Assembly (NCBI GenBank): GCA_031401035.1
Contig: JANNRA010000131.1
Location: forward strand, 1 to 40,065
Direction: 5' to 3'
Source of the DNA: JANNRA01 sp031401035
GTDB taxonomy: Bacteria; Desulfobacterota; Binatia; HRBIN30; CADEER01
DNA: 40,065 nucleotides
Under the pieces are notes generated by a model. That model did not search any database. It was not told the DNA's origin and saw nothing but the letters and a program-made list of their open reading frames with translations. Within the stretch, counting starts at the first letter, position 1. The number at the start of each line of letters is the position of its first letter. Positions 24,901 through 31,203 of this stretch are shown in pieces. The translations under genes were made by a program, and so were the position numbers.

Positions 24901-27871
24901 TGACCCGGAACGCATCGGTCATCTCGAAGAGCTCGGCCAGCTCGCTCTCGGTAAACCCCCCGAACTGTGCCTCGCCCCCCGCAGTCGCCGGGACGAAATC
25001 GGCGATTCGGTCCGCGCGCAGGCTCACCCCGTCCGGGAGGTTGGGCGGTGGGAAGACGACGTCCTCATCGGGCACGAGGGCCACCTCGGGATGAAGTTTG
25101 GCGCGGGTGACGGCCACCAGCGGCGCGACGACATCGGGATCGGTCGTCAGGCGAGTGGTGACCATCGCCGTGCCAATCGACTGCAGAACGGTCGCGGTGG
25201 CGGTGGTGGGGTCGCCTGCGTCCGGCACGACGCGGACAACTTGATCGTCGCTGCTCAACCACTCGATCGCGACGGTGTCGAGCGAAACGTCATTCCCGGC
25301 GCGATCGAAGGCCTGGACCCTCAGCGTTGCCGTGCTCTGATCGCGATCCAGCAGCACCGCTCCGGGAATAATCTGCAGCACGATGTCGCGATTCGAGCAG
25401 CCGCTCAGCGCGTTGTTGACCGCCCGCAGGAGCTCGTCGATGGTGACCCGACCGTTGTCGTTGCCGTCGAAGGCCAGGCAGTCGCCAAGCACGCGCAAGC
25501 CAAGGGCGATGTTGACCCCGGTGATGAGTTCGTTGACCCGCACCGTCCGGCTGCGGTCGCAATCGCCCACGCACTGCACCGGCGGCGCGCCGGTCGGCCT
25601 TGGCGTCGCCGTGCGGGTCGCCGTTGCCACATTCGCCGAGCGCGTCGCAGTATGCGTCGCCAGCGGGGTGCCGCCGAGTGGCGTAATGGTCGCCGGGGCG
25701 GTAACTGCGGCCGTCGTCGTGCGCGTGTGGGTCCGCGTCGCCGTGGCCGTGCGCGGCGCAGTCACGCCACCGCTCGGCGTGCGCGTCGGCGTTCCAGCAC
25801 CCACAGCGTCGATCGCCGCGAAGACCGGCCATACCCCGGCGCGGTTCGTCAGCGTCGCGCCGGCACTCATCCCTATCGGCGCCGCCTGGCCGAGGGCCGC
25901 GCTCACCACTGCGCCCGCCGCTCGGCTCTGCGCCGCCACACCGCCGGCGCAGAGCACCGATGTCGACAGCGAGGAGCTGGCGTTCGACACCGTCGCAGTC
26001 GCTGTAGGCGCTGGGGTGGTCGGCGAGACAGCGCCGGTGCGGCTGGGTGTTGGGCTTGGTGTACGCGACGCAGTAACCGCGCTCGACCTGCTGGGCGTCG
26101 CGGTCGCCTGCGGCGTGGTCGGCTGGGGATTGCCCGTGTGGGTGCGGGTCGGTGTGCGCGTGCGGGTCGGACTCAGCGTCACCGAGGGCGTGGCGGTGCG
26201 CGACGCGGTGCGCGTACTCGTCCCCGTGCGGGTCGGAGTGGCAGTCGGACCCGCAATCTCGACCCGCCCCCACCACGTGCCCCAGCGTGAATCCTCGGCG
26301 CCGGCCCCGACCGGCTGCTCCGCATACTCCTGTACGGTCCAGAAGACGCCGTCCTGGCTCGGATCCACCGCCGTCGCGCTGTAATCGCCCCAGCGCACTT
26401 TGGCGCCTGTGGCGCGTTTGGCGTACGGCCCTTCGCCGGCCTTCAGCACCTGGAGCGGCGCCATCGCCCCTGCCGGATCGCTGGCGCGCCGTCCCGTGAA
26501 CACGGCCTCCACGAAGCGCGAGGCGTCGGCGCGAGAGAAACCGATCACCGCGGCACGCGCGCCGTTCACAGCCAGGCTCGGAAACAGGTGGTGGACGCCG
26601 GGCCCGCCGTTGATCACGCCCGACTGCACGATCGGATTGGGCATGGCGGCGGGATCGAGCTCGTACCAGTAGATGTTGGTGCGGTCGACACCGTCGACCG
26701 GGTGGCCGCCGGTGTGGGCGGCCCACAGGTGGCCGTCGCGGAACACGACCAGCCCGCTCATGCGTGTGTCGCCGCTGTCGATCAGCGCGCTCGACCCCGC
26801 CTGCGGCGCCGGGATCTGTTGGCGCGAGAAGTTGCGCGGCACGGCGAAGAGCCCGCTGCCGGCGAATGACGATCCGGGCACGGCCGACCACGCCGGCGCC
26901 GGGCCCGTGCCCGAGAGGCGCGACAAGCGGAGCAATTGCACACCGCCCGCCGTGACGCCGCTGCCGTCCACGCAGTAGAGCCGCGACTCGCCGCCGATGG
27001 TCACCGCCGGCTGCAGGACAGCTCCAGAAAAGCCACCGGCGCTATCGAAGCCAGCGGGAAACTCGGTCATGACGATGTCGCCGCCGTCGAGTGCCGACTG
27101 CTTGTCAATCACCCACAGCTTGGCAGCGACGAACTGGCTTTCCGACTCGACGGTGTACATGTTGTTGGTGATCGCCACCCAGCGGTCGTTGACGCCAAAG
27201 CCGGGGAAATCTGCCCAGGTCTGGCCGCTGGGATCGGCGACGAACTCGTAGATGTTCCACGTGCCGGTCGGGTCGTCGGTGGCGCTGATCGCAAACAGCA
27301 CGCGCGAAGTTGCGCGGCGGCCGTTGGCGTCGACGGTGGCCATCCAGCGGCCGCTGTTGCGGTCGTAAATCACACGTGGATCGAAGACGGTGTGCGCGGT
27401 CATCCAGAACGCCTGAAGCAGCACGGTGCTGGCCACGGCGCCGGTCTTGTCCTGCACCCGCACCTGCGTGTTGAGCATCGTCACGAGGTGGTGCGGGCCG
27501 ACCGCGCCGTGCGTGTCGGGCGGGATGGTGAGACCGTTGTCCTCCAGGGCGACGAACCCACCGGCGAGCACCGCCGCGGCCGGCGCCGGCCCAGCGTCCT
27601 GGGCCAGCGCGGCCGGACCGCCGACCGGAGCGCCGATCTCGCGGTCCGGCGGCAGCGGCATACGCGGGATGGCGCGCGGCTGCCCGCGGCGCAGCGCATG
27701 CCGCGCCCGCGAGTCCTGCGCGACGATCTGCGCCCAGGTCACTGACGCCACCGGCGCGATCCGCCGCGTCGTCTGCGCCACGGCTGGGATGGCCCACAAC
27801 AGGGCCAGCGCCGGCACCGACAGCCGCAGTGAGCTCAGGATGAGTGGGGCCATCCTTGTGGCACGGAGCAT
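21998..27871 (-). CDS. Giant multidomain secreted protein with dockerin-like, PKD-like and beta-propeller modules
   Basis: About 1957 residues from ATG 27871; MAPLIL at 27853 is an alternative start. The signal peptide is LSVPALALLWAIPAVAQ. Residues about 35-534 form a beta-propeller-like domain (IPPDTHGAVGPHHLVTMLN, DRNSGRWMATVDANGR, WADFPGFGVNDRWVAITNN). Two Thr/Pro/Arg-rich linkers follow (about 538-627 and 690-763) around a small module (SVLCAGGVAAQSRAAGAVVS). A Cys-bounded dockerin-like calcium module occupies about 766-826 (CVGDCDRSRTV ... FDGNDNGRVTIDEL ... LSGC). A long unassigned region (about 830-1530) includes an Ig-like segment and a beta-rich part. A PKD-like domain (about 1534-1617) and a short TP linker come next. 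A YVTN-type propeller (about 1652-1957) ends the protein. It is probably surface-bound or released; ligand unknown. Confidence 0.85.
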   Translation of the reverse strand: MLRATRMAPLILSSLRLSVPALALLWAIPAVAQTTRRIAPVASVTWAQIVAQDSRARHALRRGQPRAIPRMPLPPDREIGAPVGGPAALAQDAGPAPAAAVLAGGFVALEDNGLTIPPDTHGAVGPHHLVTMLNTQVRVQDKTGAVASTVLLQAFWMTAHTVFDPRVIYDRNSGRWMATVDANGRRATSRVLFAISATDDPTGTWNIYEFVADPSGQTWADFPGFGVNDRWVAITNNMYTVESESQFVAAKLWVIDKQSALDGGDIVMTEFPAGFDSAGGFSGAVLQPAVTIGGESRLYCVDGSGVTAGGVQLLRLSRLSGTGPAPAWSAVPGSSFAGSGLFAVPRNFSRQQIPAPQAGSSALIDSGDTRMSGLVVFRDGHLWAAHTGGHPVDGVDRTNIYWYELDPAAMPNPIVQSGVINGGPGVHHLFPSLAVNGARAAVIGFSRADASRFVEAVFTGRRASDPAGAMAPLQVLKAGEGPYAKRATGAKVRWGDYSATAVDPSQDGVFWTVQEYAEQPVGAGAEDSRWGTWWGRVEIAGPTATPTRTGTSTRTASRTATPSVTLSPTRTRTPTRTHTGNPQPTTPQATATPSRSSAVTASRTPSPTPSRTGAVSPTTPAPTATATVSNASSSLSTSVLCAGGVAAQSRAAGAVVSAALGQAAPIGMSAGATLTNRAGVWPVFAAIDAVGAGTPTRTPSGGVTAPRTATATRTHTRTTTAAVTAPATITPLGGTPLATHTATRSANVATATRTATPRPTGAPPVQCVGDCDRSRTVRVNELITGVNIALGLRVLGDCLAFDGNDNGRVTIDELLRAVNNALSGCSNRDIVLQIIPGAVLLDRDQSTATLRVQAFDRAGNDVSLDTVAIEWLSSDDQVVRVVPDAGDPTTATATVLQSIGTAMVTTRLTTDPDVVAPLVAVTRAKLHPEVALVPDEDVVFPPPNLPDGVSLRADRIADFVPATAGGEAQFGGFTESELAELFEMTDAFRVSYPVVLRGPSPALGQRLLASGGAAISGVVVSVEQAGNFTLVQLEVAPPQELFEALDFSLSAEQLLADGLLMPFDTSGWETDDGRGSTAGDEAGVGIGAQVEIPVGPFVCKPIGLGILPNFTQTPIGSHTYFGPIWDGALRIDVFELEYFYFKAGLQARALFNPEIRLSNGVSVEAVCDLKDELRINQKLPVTGPMAVLLAPYVEGLVSIPFKVGLSGGATSRYGMKLGFDYALWTGGTYTPDAGWQALCETWGDCSRTNQEAELVWDEDRSGNQMTIEGEAGLFLAGDAGIQAGGIIFDVARKIPGLGTILSGATKALEQKGKVPILRARLGPQGVIRWHNASRTAFIEASEAAGNLVVQGDLNVRFDALNSYLRTALRLTGARSIPLLTFPLFHFGEPYRVLNEETLTVNGTRISSSPFAPPVEVRVGDTVSVVSTVERDFLNLTLIELFLTSVSLHQDFPHQGAIWVDGTSIAAMTATNEFTLSGSFQATQALCDDAATGEGSVEVKLLAFNRMFSLIPTANFVGSFTLMCNEEDNQAPAVDAGADQVIALPATAALNGTVSDDGKPDPPGMIILTWSKVSGPGTVVFANPAAADTTASFSQAGAYALELAASDGEVTVRDIVTITVTDRPASTSTPTRTATAAVTRVLTATPTRPPAGNALAYIGLGAVKNELQVVDTSTNQVVDVIPLVAAGSVRDVEVTADGRLVYAKVDRSTAFVDVLDAVTRQPLVSIPVCRNTTSFEIALRRDGAFLYVACFDDRIDVIRTATNAVETSISLRDGPRFVAMAPLGALAYAILSGDNDNVIIDNATHAVLRTIDGFDLGDAAAAFSPDGTLAYVLQTHAVTIRTAATGAFVAQIHIDNPDSLSPADLVVTPNGRKAYASFYDPSKRGRLIAMDIVARQVLKVLEFQQPTWRLALTPDGGRLYATGRVARTAVQVLSTTTDAVVDAIALPEAGGIAIAPAP
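25583..26255 (-). repeat. Thr/Pro/Arg-coding low-complexity blocks in the giant protein
   Basis: Two stretches (about 25990-26255 and 25583-25803) of degenerate short repeats encode TPTRT, TATPS and RTATATRTHT-like linkers, separated by a small folded module. They are spacer sequence between secreted domains, not a CRISPR, because the repeat units are 6-12 nt and continuous with the reading frame. Confidence 0.85.
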
Positions 27872-28063
27872 TCCGCTCACCCTGAGCCCGTGGTTCGTCG
27901 GACGGTCAAGCGGCGAGCGGATGGCGCTCTCCAACGGGCTGATCGCTCGTCGGATTCCGGGCCACAGATCACGTGCGTGTCGCCACACGAGGGTTCCTCG
28001 CAAGGCGCCGGCGCTACTGCGCGGGCGCCCGCGCTCGAGAGCGCGAGCGCATCCCGATCCCGC

Positions 28064-29680
28064 TCACCGATTGCCGCCTTCGACGGCCGACAGTGCCGCG
28101 CGTGCCGCGGCGCCGAGCCCGGCGTCCTGGCGCACGCCCTCGGTGCGTCCGGGAATGGACGGCGCCGGCAGGATCTCGATCGGATCCGGCGCGGCGCCAT
28201 GCCCCAAGCTGGCCGCGAAGGCATCCGCCGACATCACGGGCCGGTGGGCCTCGTAGCCGCGCCGTACGGCGTAGACGACGAAGTGGACATCATATGAGCC
28301 AGTGCCCTGCTCGAGTTCACCGATGTCGATGCGGTCGTCTGCGATGGCCGCAATCGCCACGCCCCTCGAATCGAGCGAGACCGGCGTGAGCTGCGCGGTC
28401 ACGCTACCCGGCAAGGCGAGGACGGCGAAGTGCTCCGGCAGCTCGATGCTGGCCCGCCCAGCGACCAAGCGCACCACGCCGCGATGATAGATCGCGACCT
28501 CCGGCCCTTCGAGGCTGGCGTAGACGATGCGTTTATCCGGATGGGTCGGATGCTCGACGACGAAGTTCTTGACGTCGGCGAACATCTGTCCCTGGCCGGC
28601 GGAATTCACGAACAGGCCCGCCTGGCTCACCGAGTTGGCGTCGTGGACGGAGATCGAGCCCCGATTCGGCGCGCCGTTCACGCCGCCGAGCACGACGTTC
28701 AGGTTGCCGATGTCGCCCTGCGGACCCTCGAGAAAGACAATCCCGTCGCCGCCCTCGGCGACGCGCATCCCCACCGCCGGCAGCTGCTTGTTGTTCACCA
28801 CGTCGACCACGCCTTGGCCGGCGTCGTCGACGATGATGAGCACTTTGGTGACCCCGTTCTCGTCGTTTAGGGTGACCGCGCCGCGGTCGACGTTGTTGAA
28901 CGACGCGCCGAGGAACACGTTGAGCTGGCCGTTCGGACCGAACATCTGCAGGGAGCTGGCCTTACGCTCGGTGCCGAGGACCGCCATGACATCGCCGTCG
29001 CTGTTCAAGACGCTCACCAGGCCGGCGTTGCCCGCCGACGTCATCAACGCGCCGACGCTCCCGGCAGCGCCCAACACACCGAGGATCCCTTCGCCCCCGG
29101 CGCTCAGCCCCATCAGGCCGCGCGCCTGCCCGCCACCGTTCAACACCTGTACAGAGCCCGTGTTGGGGTCCGTGCCGCCGCCCAGAAACACGTTGCCCTG
29201 CCCGTTCGGGCCGTTGACGGAGACCGCTCCGCTGAACGACCCGCCCGTGCGCGGCATGAGCGCCGCCCCGTCGATGCCATCGACGGCGTCCGCCTGCTCA
29301 GCCCGGAAGGCGTACGGCACCGCCGAAAATGGCTGGCGCGGCGCCAGGGTCTCGCCGTCGAGGAGCAGCTCCAGCCAACGGTTGGGCCCTGAGAACGTCG
29401 CAGCGCTGAAGGTACCGATCCTGTTCGCCCCGGTGCCCAGCACGAGGTTGTACACGCCGTTGGCGAGCGGTGTGTCGAGATGTTGCTCGCGGTAGAGACG
29501 CGCGCCGCTGCTGGCGCTGTCCCAAATGCCGATCTCGATATCGATCGGTCCGGCCGCCGGCACGCCACCGGGACCCAGCACCTGGCCCTGGTAGGTCGTG
29601 GTCGCCGGCACTTGTGCGCCCGCCGCCGCCGACAGCGCCAGCGCACAGGCCAGAAGCATACGCCAACGGATACGACTCAT
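28064..29680 (-). CDS. Secreted fibre-like protein with intramolecular tail domain
   Basis: A 538-residue exported protein. The signal peptide is at 1-21 (LLACALALSAAAGA). Residues about 25-150 carry YQGQVLGPGGVPAAGPIDIE and NGVYNLVLGTGA, the beta-sandwich opening seen in many bacterial fibre-like proteins. Residues about 150-400 contain three degenerate repeats around GPNGQGNVFLGGG, GPNGQLNVFLGAS and NLNVVLGGVNGAPNRGSISV, which suit a trimeric beta-stack. The C-terminal block (about 400-515) has NFVVEHPTHPDKRIVYASLE, GPEVAIYHRGV and FVVYAVRRGYEAHRP, a module common in secreted tail-fibre-like proteins. AGGAGG eight bases before the ATG fixes the start. It lies next to the giant gene on the same strand and may be co-regulated. 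Confidence 0.82.
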   Translation of the reverse strand: MSRIRWRMLLACALALSAAAGAQVPATTTYQGQVLGPGGVPAAGPIDIEIGIWDSASSGARLYREQHLDTPLANGVYNLVLGTGANRIGTFSAATFSGPNRWLELLLDGETLAPRQPFSAVPYAFRAEQADAVDGIDGAALMPRTGGSFSGAVSVNGPNGQGNVFLGGGTDPNTGSVQVLNGGGQARGLMGLSAGGEGILGVLGAAGSVGALMTSAGNAGLVSVLNSDGDVMAVLGTERKASSLQMFGPNGQLNVFLGASFNNVDRGAVTLNDENGVTKVLIIVDDAGQGVVDVVNNKQLPAVGMRVAEGGDGIVFLEGPQGDIGNLNVVLGGVNGAPNRGSISVHDANSVSQAGLFVNSAGQGQMFADVKNFVVEHPTHPDKRIVYASLEGPEVAIYHRGVVRLVAGRASIELPEHFAVLALPGSVTAQLTPVSLDSRGVAIAAIADDRIDIGELEQGTGSYDVHFVVYAVRRGYEAHRPVMSADAFAASLGHGAAPDPIEILPAPSIPGRTEGVRQDAGLGAAARAALSAVEGGNR

Positions 29681-29757
29681 CGCCCGCCCTCCTTCGCCGC
29701 TCCTCGCAGCGATACGCGGTGGCATCGTCCTCATATTGCATGGGCTAGCCCTGAAGA

Positions 29758-29771
29758 GAGAACAAATTCTC
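29758..29771 (-). promoter_or_regulatory. Palindrome upstream of the fibre-like gene
   Basis: GAGAA-N4-TTCTC (29758-29762 and 29767-29771) lies 78 nt upstream of the ATG at 29680. It has the size of a dimeric repressor site, but no specific regulator can be named. Confidence 0.3.
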
Positions 29772-29913
29772 CCTTCGGCACTGAGAATCGCGCCGAGCAT
29801 GGGCGAGCAAAGGCGCCCCTAAACGGGGCCAAGCGACCCGGTTAAGTTCTTTCGACTTGCAGCCAAGGGCACGAGCGGCGTGCCGGCTCGCCGCACGCCA
29901 TTGCCCCCGGACC

Positions 29914-29950
29914 GCCCCGTCCGATACGGGTCATCATGTCAATTCGCCAG
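29914..29950 (+). repeat. Interspersed repeat copy A (partial)
   Basis: This 37-nt segment matches positions 31132-31168 of copy B at 34 of 37 bases, in the same orientation, ending ATGTCAATTCGCCAG. The hairpin half of the repeat is missing here. It lies about 290 nt beyond the 3' end of msrA. Confidence 0.75.
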
Positions 29951-30235
29951 CGCAGACCGCCTGTGCGCTGCGCTGTCGGACGTGAACACGGCGCTCGTTC
30001 GCGCTCGAGCCGTGTGCGACGAGAATCCAGCGGCACTGGATCTCGTTCGCGGCGTCTAGCTGAAGCTCAAGAGCCTCGAACGGATGATGGTGGGATGAGT
30101 GGCCGTCATCGATCTGGATCCGAGGATTCCCGGCTGGCGCGCCGCCGGCCTACTCGACGAGGCGGCGGAGACCTATCGGCGCCTCGGCATGCGGCCGGCG
30201 GCGCAGCGTGCGGCGACGCACGCCGTGCCCGAGGG
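29951..30235 (+). pseudogene. Possible remnants of two translationally coupled genes
   Basis: From repeat copy A onward a plus-strand frame reads ALSDVNTALVRARAVCDENP, then AALDLVRGV, meets TAG at about 30058, and continues LKLKSLERMMVG to a TGA at 30096. A second frame starts with GTG at 30099, immediately after that stop (VAVIDLDPRIPGWRAAGLLD, then EAAETYRRLGMRPAAQRA), and runs into the end of msrA on the opposite strand. The helical, TPR-like composition and coupled stop/start suggest decayed genes rather than noise. No family is recognised. Confidence 0.25.
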
Positions 30236-30844
30236 TCAGTGGGGCGCCGCCTCGCCCCACAGTTCGCGCAGGCGCGCATCGCGCCCGCAGCCGTGACGGT
30301 AGTAGCGGTACCGCAGCGGGTTCTTCGTGTAATAGTCCTGATGGTACTCCTCGGCGGCGTAGAACGGGCCGGCGACGACGATCTCGGTGACGATCGGTCC
30401 CGGTAGCGTCTTCGCCTGCTCCAGCGCCTGCTTCGACGCCTCGGCAAGCCGCTGCTGCGACTCGTCGTTGGTGAAGATCGCCGAGCGGTACTGGCTGCCG
30501 CGGTCGCAGAACTGGCCATTGCGCGTCGTCGGGTCGATGTTGTGCCAGAAGACCTCGAGGAGTTTCTCGTAGCTCACCTTGGCCGGGTCGTAGACGATCT
30601 TCAGCGCCTCGGCATGGCCGCTGCCGCCGGCCGACACCGCTTCGTAGGTCGGGTCGGCCTTGGCGCCGCCGGTGTAGCCGGAGGTGGTGGAGACGACGCC
30701 GTCGAGGGCGTCGAACGGCGGCTCCATGCACCAGAAGCAGCCGCCGGCGAAGGTGGCCGTGGCGAGCGGTGCGGCGGTCACCGCGGTGCCCGACAGGCCG
30801 ACGAGAGTCACGATGATGGCGAACGTGCGCGCGCGGGTATCCAT
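30236..30844 (-). CDS. msrA: Peptide-methionine (S)-S-oxide reductase MsrA, exported form
   Basis: A 202-residue enzyme that reduces methionine-S-sulfoxide in proteins. A signal peptide (FAIIVTLVGLSGTAVTA, about 8-24) indicates a periplasmic or extracytoplasmic form. The catalytic motif GGCFWCME (34-41) has the active cysteine before FW. The rest is standard for MsrA: SGYTGG, HAEALKIVYDP, FWHNIDPTTRNGQFCDRGSQ, YRSAIF and EEYHQDYYTKNP. Its ATG lies 3 nt after the stop of a truncated lipase-like frame on the same strand, so it may once have been the second gene of an operon. The unit lies between repeat copies A and B. No good ribosome binding site is seen at the chosen start. Confidence 0.94.
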   Translation of the reverse strand: MDTRARTFAIIVTLVGLSGTAVTAAPLATATFAGGCFWCMEPPFDALDGVVSTTSGYTGGAKADPTYEAVSAGGSGHAEALKIVYDPAKVSYEKLLEVFWHNIDPTTRNGQFCDRGSQYRSAIFTNDESQQRLAEASKQALEQAKTLPGPIVTEIVVAGPFYAAEEYHQDYYTKNPLRYRYYRHGCGRDARLRELWGEAAPH

Positions 30845-30847
30845 ACG

Positions 30848-31000
30848 CTAGTTAGATGCCTGAGCCGCCGGGTCGGGTACAGTCCCCGGCTGGACGAGCG
30901 CGCAATCGACGCGCTTGCGCAGCCAGGCCACCGCCGGTGGCGCTGTCGCCGCATGGGCGACTTCGTGATCGACACCATGAGCTGGCCCGCCGCCTGCCGC
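30848..31000 (-). pseudogene. C-terminal remnant of a lipase-like alpha/beta hydrolase
   Basis: On the minus strand, ending with TAG at 30848-30850, a frame reads GGPAHGVDHEVAHAATAPPA then VAWLRKRVDCALVQPGT. This looks like the extreme C-terminus of a secretory-lipase-type hydrolase, with a catalytic-type histidine in GVDHEVAH and the closing helix AVAWLRKR. Nothing lipase-like lies upstream: the frame becomes Pro/Arg-rich and reaches repeat copy B at 31091. I read this as the tail of a gene cut at or near the repeat. The identification rests on about 45 residues and is tentative. Confidence 0.35.
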
Positions 31001-31090
31001 GCACATGGGCCCCGCGCGCCCGAGAGCGAGTTGAGGCGGCGCCGGCGCCGCGGGGTTGATCGCGCCGGGCGCTGCGAACGCCCGTCGCGA

Positions 31091-31168
31091 CGGGATAGGA
31101 CCCGAATCGGTGGTTCGGAGGTCCGTACGGCGCCCCATCCGATACGGGCCATTATGTCAATTCGCCAG
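31091..31168 (+). repeat. Interspersed repeat copy B with hairpin
   Basis: A 78-nt unit in the same orientation as copies A and C. Its first part holds a hairpin at 31098-31124 (GGACC/GGTCC outer arms, CGAA/TTCG inner arms, 7-nt loop region TCGGTGG) that is identical in copy C. Its second part (ATACGGGCCATTATGTCAAT) is shared by all three copies. It lies 35 nt from the 3' end of the alkylsulfatase gene. Confidence 0.85.
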
Positions 31169-31203
31169 TTCGTCGCTGGCGGCCCCGGCACCGTGTGCCA
31201 GGC

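Larger units (their letters stand above)
29681..30235. other. 555-nt region with operator-like palindrome, repeat copy A and a gene remnant
   Basis: No intact gene is supported. It contains an operator-like palindrome (29758-29771), a 5-bp hairpin GCCCC-TAAAC-GGGGC (29815-29829), the partial repeat copy A (29914-29950) and a possible decayed plus-strand gene pair (29951-30235). The promoter of the fibre-like gene should lie at its left end, on the minus strand. Confidence 0.5.

Noticed and set aside
29813..29870. Riboswitch candidate upstream of the fibre-like gene
   Set aside because: A 5-bp hairpin and an AAGT/ACTT pairing exist, but conserved bases of the riboswitch classes I know (for example c-di-GMP) are not present.
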